NCBI RefSeq assembly: GCF_003443995.1
Contig: NZ_QWEY01000008.1
Location: forward strand, 124,001-188,000
Source of the DNA: Pseudotabrizicola alkalilacus
Lineage (GTDB): Bacteria; Pseudomonadota; Alphaproteobacteria; Rhodobacterales; Rhodobacteraceae
Length of the DNA: 64,000 nt
Direction: 5' to 3'
Shown: positions 55,744 through 64,000 of the stretch, piece after piece
How the letters are laid out: the number at the start of each line of letters is the position of its first letter
Numbering within the stretch: position 1 is the first letter of the stretch
Made by a program: the position numbers and the translations under genes
The notes under the pieces: generated by a model
What the model was told of the DNA's origin: nothing
Seen by the model: the letters and a program-made list of their open reading frames with translations, nothing else
Databases searched by the model: none

Positions 55744-56466
55744 ATGGAATTCGGGAAACTCGCGCTTCTGGGCTTTGGCCCCGAAGGCTGGGGTCTGGTG
55801 CTGGTCCGCGCCGGGCTGATGACGCTTGCTGTCTCGGTCGCGGCCTTTGTGTTCGGGCTCGGCTTGGGCATATTGATCGCCTGGGCGCGGATCGGCGGCA
55901 ATGCCGTGCTGCGGCGGCTGGCCGAGGTCTATGTCGTCGTGCTGCGCGGGGTTCCCGATATTCTGGTGATCTATCTGTTCTACTTCGGTGGCCGTCAGGT
56001 TGTGACGGCCATCGGCACCGGCCTTGGCTTTGAAGGTCCGTTCGACATTTCGGGCTTTGTCGCCGGGATGCTGGCGATCGGGCTTATTTCGGCTGCGGGC
56101 CAGTCCGAGGTGCTGCGCGGGGCCTATCAGGCAGTGCCAAAGGGCATGGTCGAGGCAGGCCGCGTGGTTGGCATGACCCGGCTGACCCTGTTCCGCCGGG
56201 TGATTGCGCCGCAGGCCATGACCACGGCCCTGCCCGGCATGGGCAACCAGTGGCAATCGGTGATCAAGGAAACCGCGCTGGTCTCGGTCACCGGGCTGGT
56301 CGAGACGATGCGGCAGGTGTCGGTCGCTGCCGGCACGACGCAGGAGCATTTCCTGTTCTACGCCGCAGGCGCAGTGATCTATCTGTGCATCACCACGGTG
56401 TCCGATCAGATCTTCCGCTTTGCCGAACGCCGCAGCCTGCGCGGCCATCCGCAAGGGGGGATGTGA
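55744..56466 (+). CDS. amino acid ABC transporter permease (HisQ-like)
   Basis: 240 residues with about five membrane helices. [20 protein letters not shown] near 64-83 and the EAA loop [31 protein letters not shown]. One base after the binding-protein stop; the next permease starts 2 bases after its stop. Confidence 0.9.
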   Translation: MEFGKLALLGFGPEGWGLVLVRAGLMTLAVSVAAFVFGLGLGILIAWARIGGNAVLRRLAEVYVVVLRGVPDILVIYLFYFGGRQVVTAIGTGLGFEGPFDISGFVAGMLAIGLISAAGQSEVLRGAYQAVPKGMVEAGRVVGMTRLTLFRRVIAPQAMTTALPGMGNQWQSVIKETALVSVTGLVETMRQVSVAAGTTQEHFLFYAAGAVIYLCITTVSDQIFRFAERRSLRGHPQGGM

Positions 56467-56468
56467 GC

Positions 56469-57158
56469 ATGGATTTCACATTTCTGGGCGATATGTTCGC
56501 CAGCCTGCTGAAGGGTCTGCCGCTGACCCTGAATTTCTGGGTGCTGTCGCTGCTAGGCGGGGGCACGCTGGCGCTGATCCTCAACCTGATGCGGACCACC
56601 CGGATCGGCAATGCGGTGGCTGGGGCCTATGTCTTTGTGTTCCGGGGCACGCCGCTGTTGATCCAGATCTTCATGATTTATTACGGGCTGGCGGGCTTTG
56701 GCTTTGTCCGGCAAAGCTTTCTGTGGCCGTTTCTGCGCGAACCCTATTGGTGCGGGCTGCTGGCGCTGATCCTGAACGACGCGGCCTATACCTCGGAAAT
56801 CCTGCGCGGCGGCTTGCGCGCCGTGCCCAAGGGCGCGGTCGAGGCGGGGCGCGTGTCGGGCATGACCCGGTTTGCCATCCTGCGCCGCATCACGCTGCCG
56901 CTGGCCTTCCGTCAGGCGCTGCCCGCTTATTCCAACGAGGTGATCTCGATGCTGAAAGCCACGGCGCTTGTCTCTACCATCACTCTGATGGACATGACCG
57001 GCATCGCGCGCGCCGCGATCTCGGAAACCTGGCGCGCGGTGGAAATCCTGCTCTGCGCGGCGGCAATCTATCTGGCAATCTCGCTGCTTGTGACCCGGTT
57101 CTCTGCGTGGTTCGAACGGCGGCTTTCGCCTTGGCATTTCGGAAGGACGACACCATGA
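56469..57158 (+). CDS. amino acid ABC transporter permease (HisM-like)
   Basis: 229 residues from the ATG at 56469. [17 protein letters not shown] near 61-77 and the EAA loop [31 protein letters not shown]. Partner of the preceding permease; overlaps the ATPase gene by 4 bases. Confidence 0.9.
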   Translation: MDFTFLGDMFASLLKGLPLTLNFWVLSLLGGGTLALILNLMRTTRIGNAVAGAYVFVFRGTPLLIQIFMIYYGLAGFGFVRQSFLWPFLREPYWCGLLALILNDAAYTSEILRGGLRAVPKGAVEAGRVSGMTRFAILRRITLPLAFRQALPAYSNEVISMLKATALVSTITLMDMTGIARAAISETWRAVEILLCAAAIYLAISLLVTRFSAWFERRLSPWHFGRTTP

Positions 57159-57949
57159 CGGACGCTGTGGAGACCAAAGCTGTGGGACCGGCACTGTCGA
57201 TCACCGGGCTGCGCAAGACGTTCGGGGCCAATGAGGTGCTGCGCGGCATCGACCTGAGCGCGCGCGACGGCGACGTGATCTCGATGATCGGGGCCTCGGG
57301 CTCGGGAAAAAGCACCCTGCTGCGCTGCATCCCGATGCTGGAGATTCCGGATTCGGGCACTGTCACCGTGGGCGAAGACAGCCTGTCGCCGAAAGGCGGC
57401 CGCCTGACCCGGGCCGAAGAGGCCACGGCGCGGCGGATGCGCGGCCATCTCGGCTTTGTGTTCCAGAACTTCAACCTGTGGACGCACCGCACCGTTTTGC
57501 AAAACGTGATCGAGGCCCCGCTGTTCGTGCAGAACCGCAGCCGGGCCGAGGCGGTGGATGAGGCGACCGCCCTGCTGGAAAAGGTCGGTCTGGCCGAAAA
57601 GCGCGACGCCTGGCCCGCGCATCTGTCGGGCGGGCAACAGCAGCGCGTAGCCATTGCGCGGGCTTTGGCACAGCGCCCCCGCGCCATCCTGTTCGACGAG
57701 CCGACCTCGGCGCTGGACCCGGAACTGGTGGGCGAGGTGCTCAAGGTGATCCGCAGTCTGGCCGAAGAGGGGCGCACTCTGCTGATCGTGACCCACGAGA
57801 TGGGGTTTGCGCGCGATGTCTCGTCGCGCGTGGTGCTGCTGCATCAGGGCCAGATCGAGGAAGACGGCACCCCGGAACAGGTCTTTGCCAACCCAAGGTC
57901 AGACCGCGCCCGCGCCTTTCTGTCCGGTCATTTCGACCGGACGCGCTAG
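57155..57949 (+). CDS. amino acid ABC transporter ATP-binding protein
   Basis: 264 residues. Walker [10 protein letters not shown] near 44-52, [15 protein letters not shown], Walker [15 protein letters not shown]-loop THEMGFARD. HisP/GlnQ-like. GGAAGGA upstream of the ATG at 57155. Confidence 0.93.
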   Translation: MTDAVETKAVGPALSITGLRKTFGANEVLRGIDLSARDGDVISMIGASGSGKSTLLRCIPMLEIPDSGTVTVGEDSLSPKGGRLTRAEEATARRMRGHLGFVFQNFNLWTHRTVLQNVIEAPLFVQNRSRAEAVDEATALLEKVGLAEKRDAWPAHLSGGQQQRVAIARALAQRPRAILFDEPTSALDPELVGEVLKVIRSLAEEGRTLLIVTHEMGFARDVSSRVVLLHQGQIEEDGTPEQVFANPRSDRARAFLSGHFDRTR

Positions 57950-57963
57950 AGAAAGGGCAAGCC

Positions 57964-58617
57964 ATGCGCCAGCCCATTGAACGCAAAAGCCTTCAGGATC
58001 AGGCGACCGACTGGCTGCGCGAGGCGATCGTGCGCGGCGACATGCCCCCGGGCACACTGCTGACCGAACAGGCGCTGACCGAACAGATCGGCACCGGGCG
58101 CGGCACCGTGCGCTCGGCCCTGTTCGCGCTGGAAGCGCAGGAGCTGGTCACCCGCACCCCCTATTCCAGCTGGCGCGTGGCGGTGCTCGATGCGCAGGTG
58201 ATCTGGGAGATCTACACGCTGCGCGCCGCCTTTGAGGGCCTGGCCGCGCGCATTCTGGCCGAACGGCGGGGTGTGCTGGGCTTGGATCAGGTGACCGCCG
58301 CCTTTGCCGCGCTGACCGTGGCACAGGATGCCGACACCGGCGCGCGGGTGTCCGCCGATCTGGGGTTTCACGCCAGTTTCGTGCGCCAGACCGGGCATCA
58401 GCATCTGATCCGCCGCCATGGCCTGCTGGCCGACAAGATGGAGTGGCTGTACCGCTGGTCGGAAAGCCACTGGCCCTGCCGCAACCCACTGCTGGACGAA
58501 CATCAGCCGCTGTTCGATGCGCTGACCGGGGGGACCCCCGATCAGGCCGAGCGGGCGGTGCGCGATCACATCGACTATTCCATAACACAGGATGTTGCAG
58601 GCTTTCACAGCCTGTGA
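57964..58617 (+). CDS. GntR family (FCD-type) transcriptional regulator
   Basis: 217 residues. Winged helix at 5-75 (LTEQALTEQIGTGRGTVRSALFALEAQELV) and an all-helical FCD effector domain. FCD metal-site residues are partly visible (DLGFHASFVRQTGH, HQPLFDAL, VRDHID). Follows the ABC ATPase gene by 14 bases and precedes the methyltransferase gene, so it probably controls this operon by sensing its substrate. Confidence 0.87.
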   Translation: MRQPIERKSLQDQATDWLREAIVRGDMPPGTLLTEQALTEQIGTGRGTVRSALFALEAQELVTRTPYSSWRVAVLDAQVIWEIYTLRAAFEGLAARILAERRGVLGLDQVTAAFAALTVAQDADTGARVSADLGFHASFVRQTGHQHLIRRHGLLADKMEWLYRWSESHWPCRNPLLDEHQPLFDALTGGTPDQAERAVRDHIDYSITQDVAGFHSL

Positions 58618-58631
58618 ACGGAAAGGACGAC

Positions 58632-59537
58632 ATGACACAGATCACCATCCTTGACGGCGGCATGGGCCGCGAGCTGGAACGTGTGGGCGCGCCGTTCCGT
58701 CAGCCCGAATGGTCGGCTCTGGCCCTGATCGATGCCCCCGAGACGGTGGCACAGGTCCATGCGGCCTATGTTCAGGCCGGTGCCGGGGTCATCACCACAA
58801 ATTCCTATGCGCTGGTGCCGTTCCACATTGGCGAGGCACGGTTCCAGGCCGAGGGCGAACGGCTGGCCGATCTGGCGGGCCGCATGGCGCGGCAGGCAGC
58901 GGCGGGCAATCCGGATGTGCGTGTTGCCGGATCGCTGCCGCCGGTGTTCGGATCGTATCAGCCCGAGCTGTTTCAGGCCGATGTCGCGCAGGAATATCTG
59001 GCGGTGCTGGTCAAGGGCCTGACCCCGCATGTCGATCTGTGGCTGGCCGAAACCCAGTCCAGTCTGGAAGAGGCCGAGGCCGCCGCCATCGCCACGCGCG
59101 CCACCGGCAAGCCGCTGTGGATTTCCTTCACGCTGCGCGATGATGACGGGGCCGAGGCCCTGCCCCGCCCCGAATTGCGCTCTGGCCAGACTGTAACCGA
59201 AGCCGCGCATCTGGCCGTGAAGCTCGGGGCCGAAGCGATGCTGTTCAACTGCTCGCGCCCCGAGGTGATGGGGGCCGCGCTGGAGGCCGCCCGCGCCGCC
59301 GAACCTAGGCTGCGCCTTGGCGTCTATGCGAACGCCTTCAGCGACTCCCAAGACGATGACGGGGCCGCGAACGAGGTCGTCTCGACCATCCGCGCCGATC
59401 TGGACCCGCCGCATTACTGCGGCTGGGCCGAGGGTTGGGCGGCAAAGGGGGCCACCATCATCGGCGGCTGCTGCGGGATCGGCACCGAGCATATCCACCA
59501 TCTGGCCGGCCATCTGGGTCACTCCGATAAGTCCTGA
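58632..59537 (+). CDS. homocysteine S-methyltransferase family protein
   Basis: 301 residues from the ATG at 58632 (AAAGGACG upstream). ILDGGMGRELER at the N-terminus, and zinc cysteines in LFNCSRPEVM near 217 and IIGGCCGIGTEHI near 280. Family members move a methyl group from S-methylmethionine or betaine-like donors to homocysteine. At the end of the amidohydrolase-ABC-GntR operon it points to a methylated sulfur or amino compound as the imported substrate. Confidence 0.88.
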   Translation: MTQITILDGGMGRELERVGAPFRQPEWSALALIDAPETVAQVHAAYVQAGAGVITTNSYALVPFHIGEARFQAEGERLADLAGRMARQAAAGNPDVRVAGSLPPVFGSYQPELFQADVAQEYLAVLVKGLTPHVDLWLAETQSSLEEAEAAAIATRATGKPLWISFTLRDDDGAEALPRPELRSGQTVTEAAHLAVKLGAEAMLFNCSRPEVMGAALEAARAAEPRLRLGVYANAFSDSQDDDGAANEVVSTIRADLDPPHYCGWAEGWAAKGATIIGGCCGIGTEHIHHLAGHLGHSDKS

Positions 59538-59545
59538 CCCGACAG

Positions 59546-59570
59546 GGGTTAATCAGACAAGGTTTAACCC
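59546..59570. terminator. hairpin between convergent genes
   Basis: GGGTTAA (59546-59552) pairs with TTAACCC (59564-59570) over an 11-base loop, just after the methyltransferase stop and over the stop codon of the convergent PLP gene. Short stem; possible two-way terminator. Confidence 0.35.
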
Positions 59571-60781
59571 GACAGGGCCTGATCCAGATCGCGGATCAGG
59601 TCCGCCGCCGCTTCCAGCCCGACCGACAGGCGGAAGATACCGTCGCCCGCAAAGCGGCGGTAATCCTCCAGCCCCTCGCCCGTCAACTTGTAGGTGCCGC
59701 CGATCATCTCGGCGGTGTCCAGATAGGTGACGATGCTGCGCTGATGGCCCAGCGAAAAGGCGTAATGCGCCACCCGCAGCCGCGCCGCGAGCTGCCGCGC
59801 CATCGCAGGCCCGTCCTTGGTGCGAAAGCCGATCACCCCGCCGGGAAGGTCCATCTGCCGCCGCGCCAGATCATGCTGCGGGTGTGACGGCAGACCGGGC
59901 CAGATCACCCGCTCCACCGCCGGATGATCCTCCAGCATCTGTGCCAGCGTGGCCGCGGTCTGGTTGATCTGGGCCATGCGCGGGAACAGCGTGTCGATGC
60001 CGCGCAAGATCAGCCAGGCATTCGACGCCGACAGCGCCGCCCCCAGATACACCCCGGCACGCCCGCGCAGCTGCGCGATCAGCGCCTGCGGGCCGCAGAC
60101 GATGCCGCCCAGCGCATCGCCATGGCCGTTGATGAACTTGGTCAGCGAATGGATCACCAGATCCACCCCCAGCGCCAGCGGACGGGTGGAGACCGGCGTG
60201 GCCAGCGTGCTGTCCACCGAAACAAGCGCCCCGGCCTCATGCGCGATCCGGGCGATCTCGGCCAGATCGGTCAGCCGCAGGATCGGGTTGCACGGGCTTT
60301 CGCAATGCACCAGCCGGGTGTTGGGCCGCAGCGCCGCGCGCAGATCTTCCGGGCGCGACAGGTTGACCGGCGTGACCTCGATCCCCAGACCGGGCAGGAT
60401 CACCCGCGCCAGCTCGGCCGCCCCGGCATAGGTGACATCGCTGATGATCAGATGATCCCCCGCCTTCAGCAGGGTCAGGAACACCCCGGCAATGGCCGCC
60501 ACCCCGGTCGCAAAGGCCAGCGCATCTTCGCCGCCCTCCAACGCCGCCATCCGGGTTTCCAGCGCCCGCACGGTCGGGTTCAGCCAGCGGGCATAGGTAT
60601 AGGGCTCATCGGCAATATCGCCCAGACCAGCGGCGGAAAACGCCCCTTCTCCGGGGGCCACCAGATGGTTCACCGACATGGAGATATCGGGCTGGATGGA
60701 GCGTGTCGCCGGGTTGATCGTCAGCCCGGCATCCAGTGCCAAGGTTTCGGGGCGGGCATCGGGCGGCAAGGGGGGAAACAT
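59564..60781 (-). CDS. trans-sulfuration PLP enzyme (cystathionine gamma-lyase/synthase-like)
   Basis: 405 residues from the ATG at 60781 (AAAGGTG 8 bases upstream; a GTG at 60790 is too close to it). Cys/Met metabolism PLP family: YTYARWLNPT near 61-70 supplies phosphate-binding Tyr/Arg, PLP lysine K215 in HSLTKFINGHGD, and SLGHQRSIVTYL near the C-terminus. The cysteine that marks methionine gamma-lyase (YGC) is absent; the segment reads TYAGAAE. Convergent with the methyltransferase gene; both handle homocysteine-type compounds. Confidence 0.86.
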   Translation of the reverse strand: MFPPLPPDARPETLALDAGLTINPATRSIQPDISMSVNHLVAPGEGAFSAAGLGDIADEPYTYARWLNPTVRALETRMAALEGGEDALAFATGVAAIAGVFLTLLKAGDHLIISDVTYAGAAELARVILPGLGIEVTPVNLSRPEDLRAALRPNTRLVHCESPCNPILRLTDLAEIARIAHEAGALVSVDSTLATPVSTRPLALGVDLVIHSLTKFINGHGDALGGIVCGPQALIAQLRGRAGVYLGAALSASNAWLILRGIDTLFPRMAQINQTAATLAQMLEDHPAVERVIWPGLPSHPQHDLARRQMDLPGGVIGFRTKDGPAMARQLAARLRVAHYAFSLGHQRSIVTYLDTAEMIGGTYKLTGEGLEDYRRFAGDGIFRLSVGLEAAADLIRDLDQALSG

Positions 60782-60895
60782 GGCGGGCACCTTTGGTCAG
60801 CGTTTCCGCCAAGGATAGCGGCAGGCGACGCCGCCGGGCCGCAGACTTCCGCCGATCTGCGCGGATTTCCAGCGCGACCTGGATCTTTTGCGCCG

Positions 60896-61357
60896 TCAAT
60901 CTTCTCCCATGGGCACATACAGCCCCACCTTCAGCGGCTTGAGCACGACATTGGTGGTGATCCGCCGGATCAGGGGATTGTCGCGCATCATCCGCGCAGT
61001 GATCGCATCATAATCCTCGACATCGCGGGCCAAGATCACCGCCACCAGATCGACCGCGCCGGTGACGTAATAGAGCTGCTGAATGGCCTCGGTCCGGTCG
61101 GCCCAGGCCTGCAGCTTTTGCAGCACATCGTAATTGTCCCGTTCGACCTCCAGCCCGGCGATAAAACTCATCGCCTGCCCCGCCGCCTTTGGATCGACAA
61201 CCGCAATCTCGGCGCGGATGATGCCGGCCGCCCGCAAGGCCCGCAAACGGCGCTGCACCGCCGAGGCGGACAGGCCAACCTGATCGGCAATCGCCTCGGC
61301 CTTGATCTGGCTGTCGCGTTGCACGATGGCCAGTATCTTGCGGTCAAACTCGTCCAA
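60896..61357 (-). CDS. Lrp/AsnC family regulator, probable TTG start
   Basis: 153 residues from a TTG at 61357, preceded 7 bases upstream by GGAGAG; this gives the family-typical start (L/M)DEFDRKIL. An in-frame ATG at 61396 would add 13 residues but lies inside an 8-bp-arm palindrome. Helix-turn-helix IADQVGLSASAVQRRLRALRAAGII, then a RAM domain with YYVTGAVDLVAVILARDVEDYD. Upstream, in the same direction, of the PLP enzyme gene (59564-60781) and its likely regulator. Confidence 0.85.
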   Translation of the reverse strand: MDEFDRKILAIVQRDSQIKAEAIADQVGLSASAVQRRLRALRAAGIIRAEIAVVDPKAAGQAMSFIAGLEVERDNYDVLQKLQAWADRTEAIQQLYYVTGAVDLVAVILARDVEDYDAITARMMRDNPLIRRITTNVVLKPLKVGLYVPMGED

Positions 61358-61383
61358 AACGCCCCTCTCCCGTAGGTTTGAGC

Positions 61384-61402
61384 GGGCATATTGCATATGC
61401 CC
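61384..61402. promoter_or_regulatory. palindrome upstream of the Lrp gene
   Basis: GGGCATAT-TGC-ATATGCCC, perfect 8-bp arms, 27 bases before the TTG start. Size and position suit an Lrp/AsnC autoregulatory site. Confidence 0.55.
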
Positions 61403-61540
61403 TGCCCCGTTGCCACAGGCCACTGCCGGCGACCCGCCCCCCTCAAGGGACGGATCGTACAGCTACTGCGCTTTTGCGCGACACGAAAAGCTCGATGCGG
61501 CAGGCATCAGCATCGACGACTTCGAAGACTCCGGGTGTCG

Positions 61541-61576
61541 GGCGGCACCAACCCGTTCGTTGGTGCCGCCGTTTTT
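61541..61576 (+). terminator. strong hairpin with T tract on the plus strand after secDF
   Basis: GGCGGCACCAAC (61541-61552) pairs perfectly with GTTGGTGCCGCC (61559-61570), loop CCGTTC, followed by GTTTTT on the plus strand, which overlaps the secDF stop. For secDF itself (minus) the hairpin begins 4 bases after the stop but has no T tract. No plus-strand gene is recognised in 61403-61540. Confidence 0.65.
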
Positions 61577-64000
61577 AGGCGTCGATCCTGGCGAACTCGT
61601 GGTCAGGTCCGCGTGCCGCCTTGTCCGTCCGGTCAACGCCCAGAAACAGCACGATGTTCTTTGCCACATACAGGGTGGACCAGGTGCCAAGGATCACCCC
61701 CAGCAGCATGGCAAACACAAAGCCACGGATAACATCGCCGCCAAAGATCAGCAGCACGATCAGGGCAATCAGCGTCGTCATCGCTGTCATCAGCGTACGG
61801 CTCAGCGTCTCATTGGCCGACAGGTTCATCAGATCGCGCAGCGGCGTGGTTCTGAACTTGACCAGGTTCTCGCGCAGCCGGTCAAAGATCACCACCGTGT
61901 CATTCACCGAATAGCCCAGAATGGTCAGCAGCGCCGCCACGATGGTCAGGTCGAACTTCAACCCGAACAGCGCAAAGATGCCGACCGTCACCACCACATC
62001 ATGGATCAGCGCGGCCACCGTTCCCACAGCGAACTGCCACTCAAAGCGCATCCAGACATAAACGAGAATGCCGGCAGCCCCGGCCCCGACTGCCGCGAGC
62101 GCCAGCCAGATCAGCTCTGCCGAGACTTTGGGGCCAACCGACTCCACCGCCGTGAATGTCACCGCCGGATCGACCGCCCGAACCGCCGCCTCGACCCGCG
62201 CCACGGCCTCGGGCGAAAGCGCCTCTGTGCCCTGCTGAGCTTCGATCCGGATGGTTGCAACATGCTGGTCCGGGCGGAAGCCGGGATCAAACACTTCGGT
62301 GATCGACACATCGCCAAGAGACAAATCCGCCAGCGCCGTCCGATACGTGCCGACATCAATGGCTTGGGTCGTCTCTGCGCGAATGGTCGTGCCGCCCTTG
62401 AAGTCGATCCCGAAGTTCAGGCCAAGCATCGCGACCACCAGCAGCGACGCCACCACCGCAGCAACCGATGCGCCAAAGGTCAGCCATTGCGCACGGAAAA
62501 AGTCGATTGTCGTTGTCTCAGGTGCCAGTCTGATCCAGCCCTTCAGCGCGATGGTCTTGGGCCGTTTCCACCGCAGCCATGTCTCTATGATCAGCCGGGT
62601 CACATAAACGGCGGTGAACATCGACGTCAGGATGCCCAACCCCAGGGTGACCGCAAAACCCCGCACCGGGCCGGAGCCTATGGCAAACATGATCAGCGCG
62701 GTCAGAAGCCCGGTGATATTGCTGTCCATGATCGCCGACAGCGCCTTTTGGAATCCGATGTCAACGGCGCGGCCCGCCGGGCGGCCCAGACGCAATTCCT
62801 CGCGTATCCGCTCAAAGATCAGCACGTTGGCATCGACCGCCATCCCCATGGTCAGCACGATCCCCGCAATGCCGGGCAAGGTCAGCGTGGCCCCCATCAC
62901 CGAAAGCGCGGCCAGCAACAGCCCCATGTTCAGCGCAAGTGCAAGGTTCGCCATCAGGCCGAAACCGCCATAGCAGGCCACCATGAACAGGGCGACAGCC
63001 GCGATCCCGATCACCGCAGCACGCTGCCCGGCGTCAATGCTGTCGGCCCCAAGTTCCGGGCCGATGGTCCGCTCTTCAAGAAAGGTCATCCCCGCCGGCA
63101 GCGCGCCCGCCCGCAAGAGAACAGCCAGTTCGGTGGAATCCTCCACCGTGAACTGCCCGGTGATGATGCCGGACCCACCCGGAATATGGCTCTGGATCAC
63201 CGGGGCCGAAATCACCTCGCCATCCAGCACGATGGCAAACGGCTGGCCGATGTTGGCAGCGGTGTAATCGCCAAAAACACGCGCCCCCGCAGGATCAAAG
63301 CGAAAGCTCACCGCCGGGCGGTTGTTCTGGTCAAAGGCGGGCTGTGCATCGACCAGATTTTCGCCGCTGACCACCGGGCTGCGGTCCAGCACGTAGAACA
63401 CTCCCGGATCATCCGCCGCAGGCAGAACCAGATCACCCGGCCTGCCCCCTTGCGCAGTTTCCGCCCGGCCCAGAACCGGATGAAAGGTCAGCTGTGCCGT
63501 CGTTCCGATCAGGGATTTCAGCTCGGCAGCAGACCCGATGCCCGGCACCTGAATCAGAATGCGGTCGTCGCCCTGACGCATGATTGTCGGCTCACGGGTG
63601 CCAACCTCATCCACCCGGCGGCGGATGATTTCCAGCGATTGCTGCAGCGTGCGTTCGTCTGAGGCCTTTTGCTCTGCGGCGGAAAGGGTGACGACAAGCG
63701 TATCCCCCTCGGCCCGCACCTCGATGTCATTCTGACCGATCCCCGTGATCGACACGACCGGCGTGGCAAGCGCCCGCACCGCCTCCAGCGCGGCGGGCAT
63801 GCCCTCCGGATTGCCAAGCGTCACGCGCAGCGTGCCTTGTGCAGTTTCCTGACGCCGGATGCTGCCAACCTGATCGCGCAGATCACGCAAGCGGTCGCGC
63901 ACCTGCGGCCACAGCCCCTCCATCCGCGCGGCATGCACATCCTCGACATGAACTTCGGCCAGAAGATGCGCCCCGCCCCGCAGATCAAGCCCAAGGCTGA
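61575..64000 (-). CDS. secDF: protein translocase SecD-SecF fusion (partial, 5' end outside window)
   Basis: The minus-strand frame runs from the stop at 61575-61577 past the window end; the visible 808 residues begin SLGLDLRGGAHLL, the D1 motif of SecD. SecD features follow: the P1 periplasmic domain, SGIITGQFTVEDSTELAVLLRAGALPA (D4-like) and GMAVDANVLIFERIREE (D5). Then, without a stop, SecF begins after a linker near KTIALKGWIRLAPETTTIDFFRA, with GLNFGIDFKGGT and GYSVNDTVVIFDRLREN. Twelve membrane helices are expected in all. It uses the proton gradient to help proteins leave the SecYEG channel. The fusion is a single ORF; I see no frameshift. Confidence 0.95.
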   Translation of the reverse strand, partial: SLGLDLRGGAHLLAEVHVEDVHAARMEGLWPQVRDRLRDLRDQVGSIRRQETAQGTLRVTLGNPEGMPAALEAVRALATPVVSITGIGQNDIEVRAEGDTLVVTLSAAEQKASDERTLQQSLEIIRRRVDEVGTREPTIMRQGDDRILIQVPGIGSAAELKSLIGTTAQLTFHPVLGRAETAQGGRPGDLVLPAADDPGVFYVLDRSPVVSGENLVDAQPAFDQNNRPAVSFRFDPAGARVFGDYTAANIGQPFAIVLDGEVISAPVIQSHIPGGSGIITGQFTVEDSTELAVLLRAGALPAGMTFLEERTIGPELGADSIDAGQRAAVIGIAAVALFMVACYGGFGLMANLALALNMGLLLAALSVMGATLTLPGIAGIVLTMGMAVDANVLIFERIREELRLGRPAGRAVDIGFQKALSAIMDSNITGLLTALIMFAIGSGPVRGFAVTLGLGILTSMFTAVYVTRLIIETWLRWKRPKTIALKGWIRLAPETTTIDFFRAQWLTFGASVAAVVASLLVVAMLGLNFGIDFKGGTTIRAETTQAIDVGTYRTALADLSLGDVSITEVFDPGFRPDQHVATIRIEAQQGTEALSPEAVARVEAAVRAVDPAVTFTAVESVGPKVSAELIWLALAAVGAGAAGILVYVWMRFEWQFAVGTVAALIHDVVVTVGIFALFGLKFDLTIVAALLTILGYSVNDTVVIFDRLRENLVKFRTTPLRDLMNLSANETLSRTLMTAMTTLIALIVLLIFGGDVIRGFVFAMLLGVILGTWSTLYVAKNIVLFLGVDRTDKAARGPDHEFARIDA

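Noticed and set aside
61302-63662. Long plus-strand frame of 786 codons opposite secDF
   Set aside because: Its translation is low-complexity Arg/His/Gln-rich and lies antisense to clear SecD/SecF motifs; a GC-rich shadow frame.

Overview
The window is GC-rich, densely packed DNA from an alphaproteobacterium, most likely a member of the Rhodobacterales. The grounds are gene content and layout: an ectoine/hydroxyectoine catabolic region ordered enuR / asuR-ssd-atf as in marine roseobacters, a tdh-kbl pair, many amino acid ABC systems, and several Lrp/AsnC regulators. I see no rRNA, tRNA, CRISPR array, insertion sequence or prophage gene; it reads as chromosomal catabolic and transport DNA.

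Layout. 1-2604 (minus): tail of an operon with two AhpD/CMD-fold proteins and a flavin monooxygenase; a further gene starts at base 29 and runs out of the window. 2873-7123: a class V PLP enzyme divergent from an Lrp regulator, then kbl-tdh for threonine breakdown. 7305-13087: stress and envelope genes (SDR, 24-residue membrane peptide, membrane protein, ECF sigma factor, EEP-fold protein, cardiolipin synthase-like protein). 13348-17761: PQQ glucose-type dehydrogenase, a small membrane protein, a LuxR-type regulator, a LysE exporter. 17797-20705: an ArsR-controlled flavoprotein/MFS operon, probably for arsenic or another metalloid.

20827-40369 is the most interesting part. A minus-strand operon (20827-28810) encodes a CoA ligase, RidA protein, thioesterase, acyl-CoA dehydrogenase, enoyl-CoA hydratase, MarR regulator, SDR and a two-domain aminobenzoyl-CoA (or salicylyl-CoA) monooxygenase/reductase, with a 3-hydroxyacyl-CoA dehydrogenase divergent from it. 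This matches the CoA-dependent aerobic anthranilate pathway. Next to it, a LysR gene is divergent from an aldehyde dehydrogenase, a DapA-family lyase and a 3-hydroxyanthranilate 3,4-dioxygenase, followed by a branched-chain-type ABC transporter, an aspartate dehydrogenase-like protein and an arylformamidase-like hydrolase. A perfect 11-bp-arm palindrome before the transporter shares its sequence words with the divergent promoter of the CoA operon, so both groups are probably under the MarR protein. The second group has the dioxygenase but no recognisable decarboxylase or hydratase of the usual lower pathway, and its DapA-like enzyme lacks DHDPS signature residues; it may be an undescribed route.

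40370-53361: complete ectoine/hydroxyectoine uptake and breakdown: ehuABCD, eutABC, doeA and doeB on the minus strand, enuR (MocR/GabR type) as regulator, and divergent asuR-ssd-atf. Repeated ATCATG(A/T)CAAT words precede both ehuA and enuR. 53671-60781: an M20 amidohydrolase, a polar amino acid ABC transporter, a GntR regulator, a homocysteine S-methyltransferase and a convergent trans-sulfuration-family PLP enzyme, suggesting uptake and use of a sulfur amino acid derivative. 60896-61357: an Lrp regulator with a likely TTG start. 61575-64000: a fused SecD-SecF gene that leaves the window at its 5' end.
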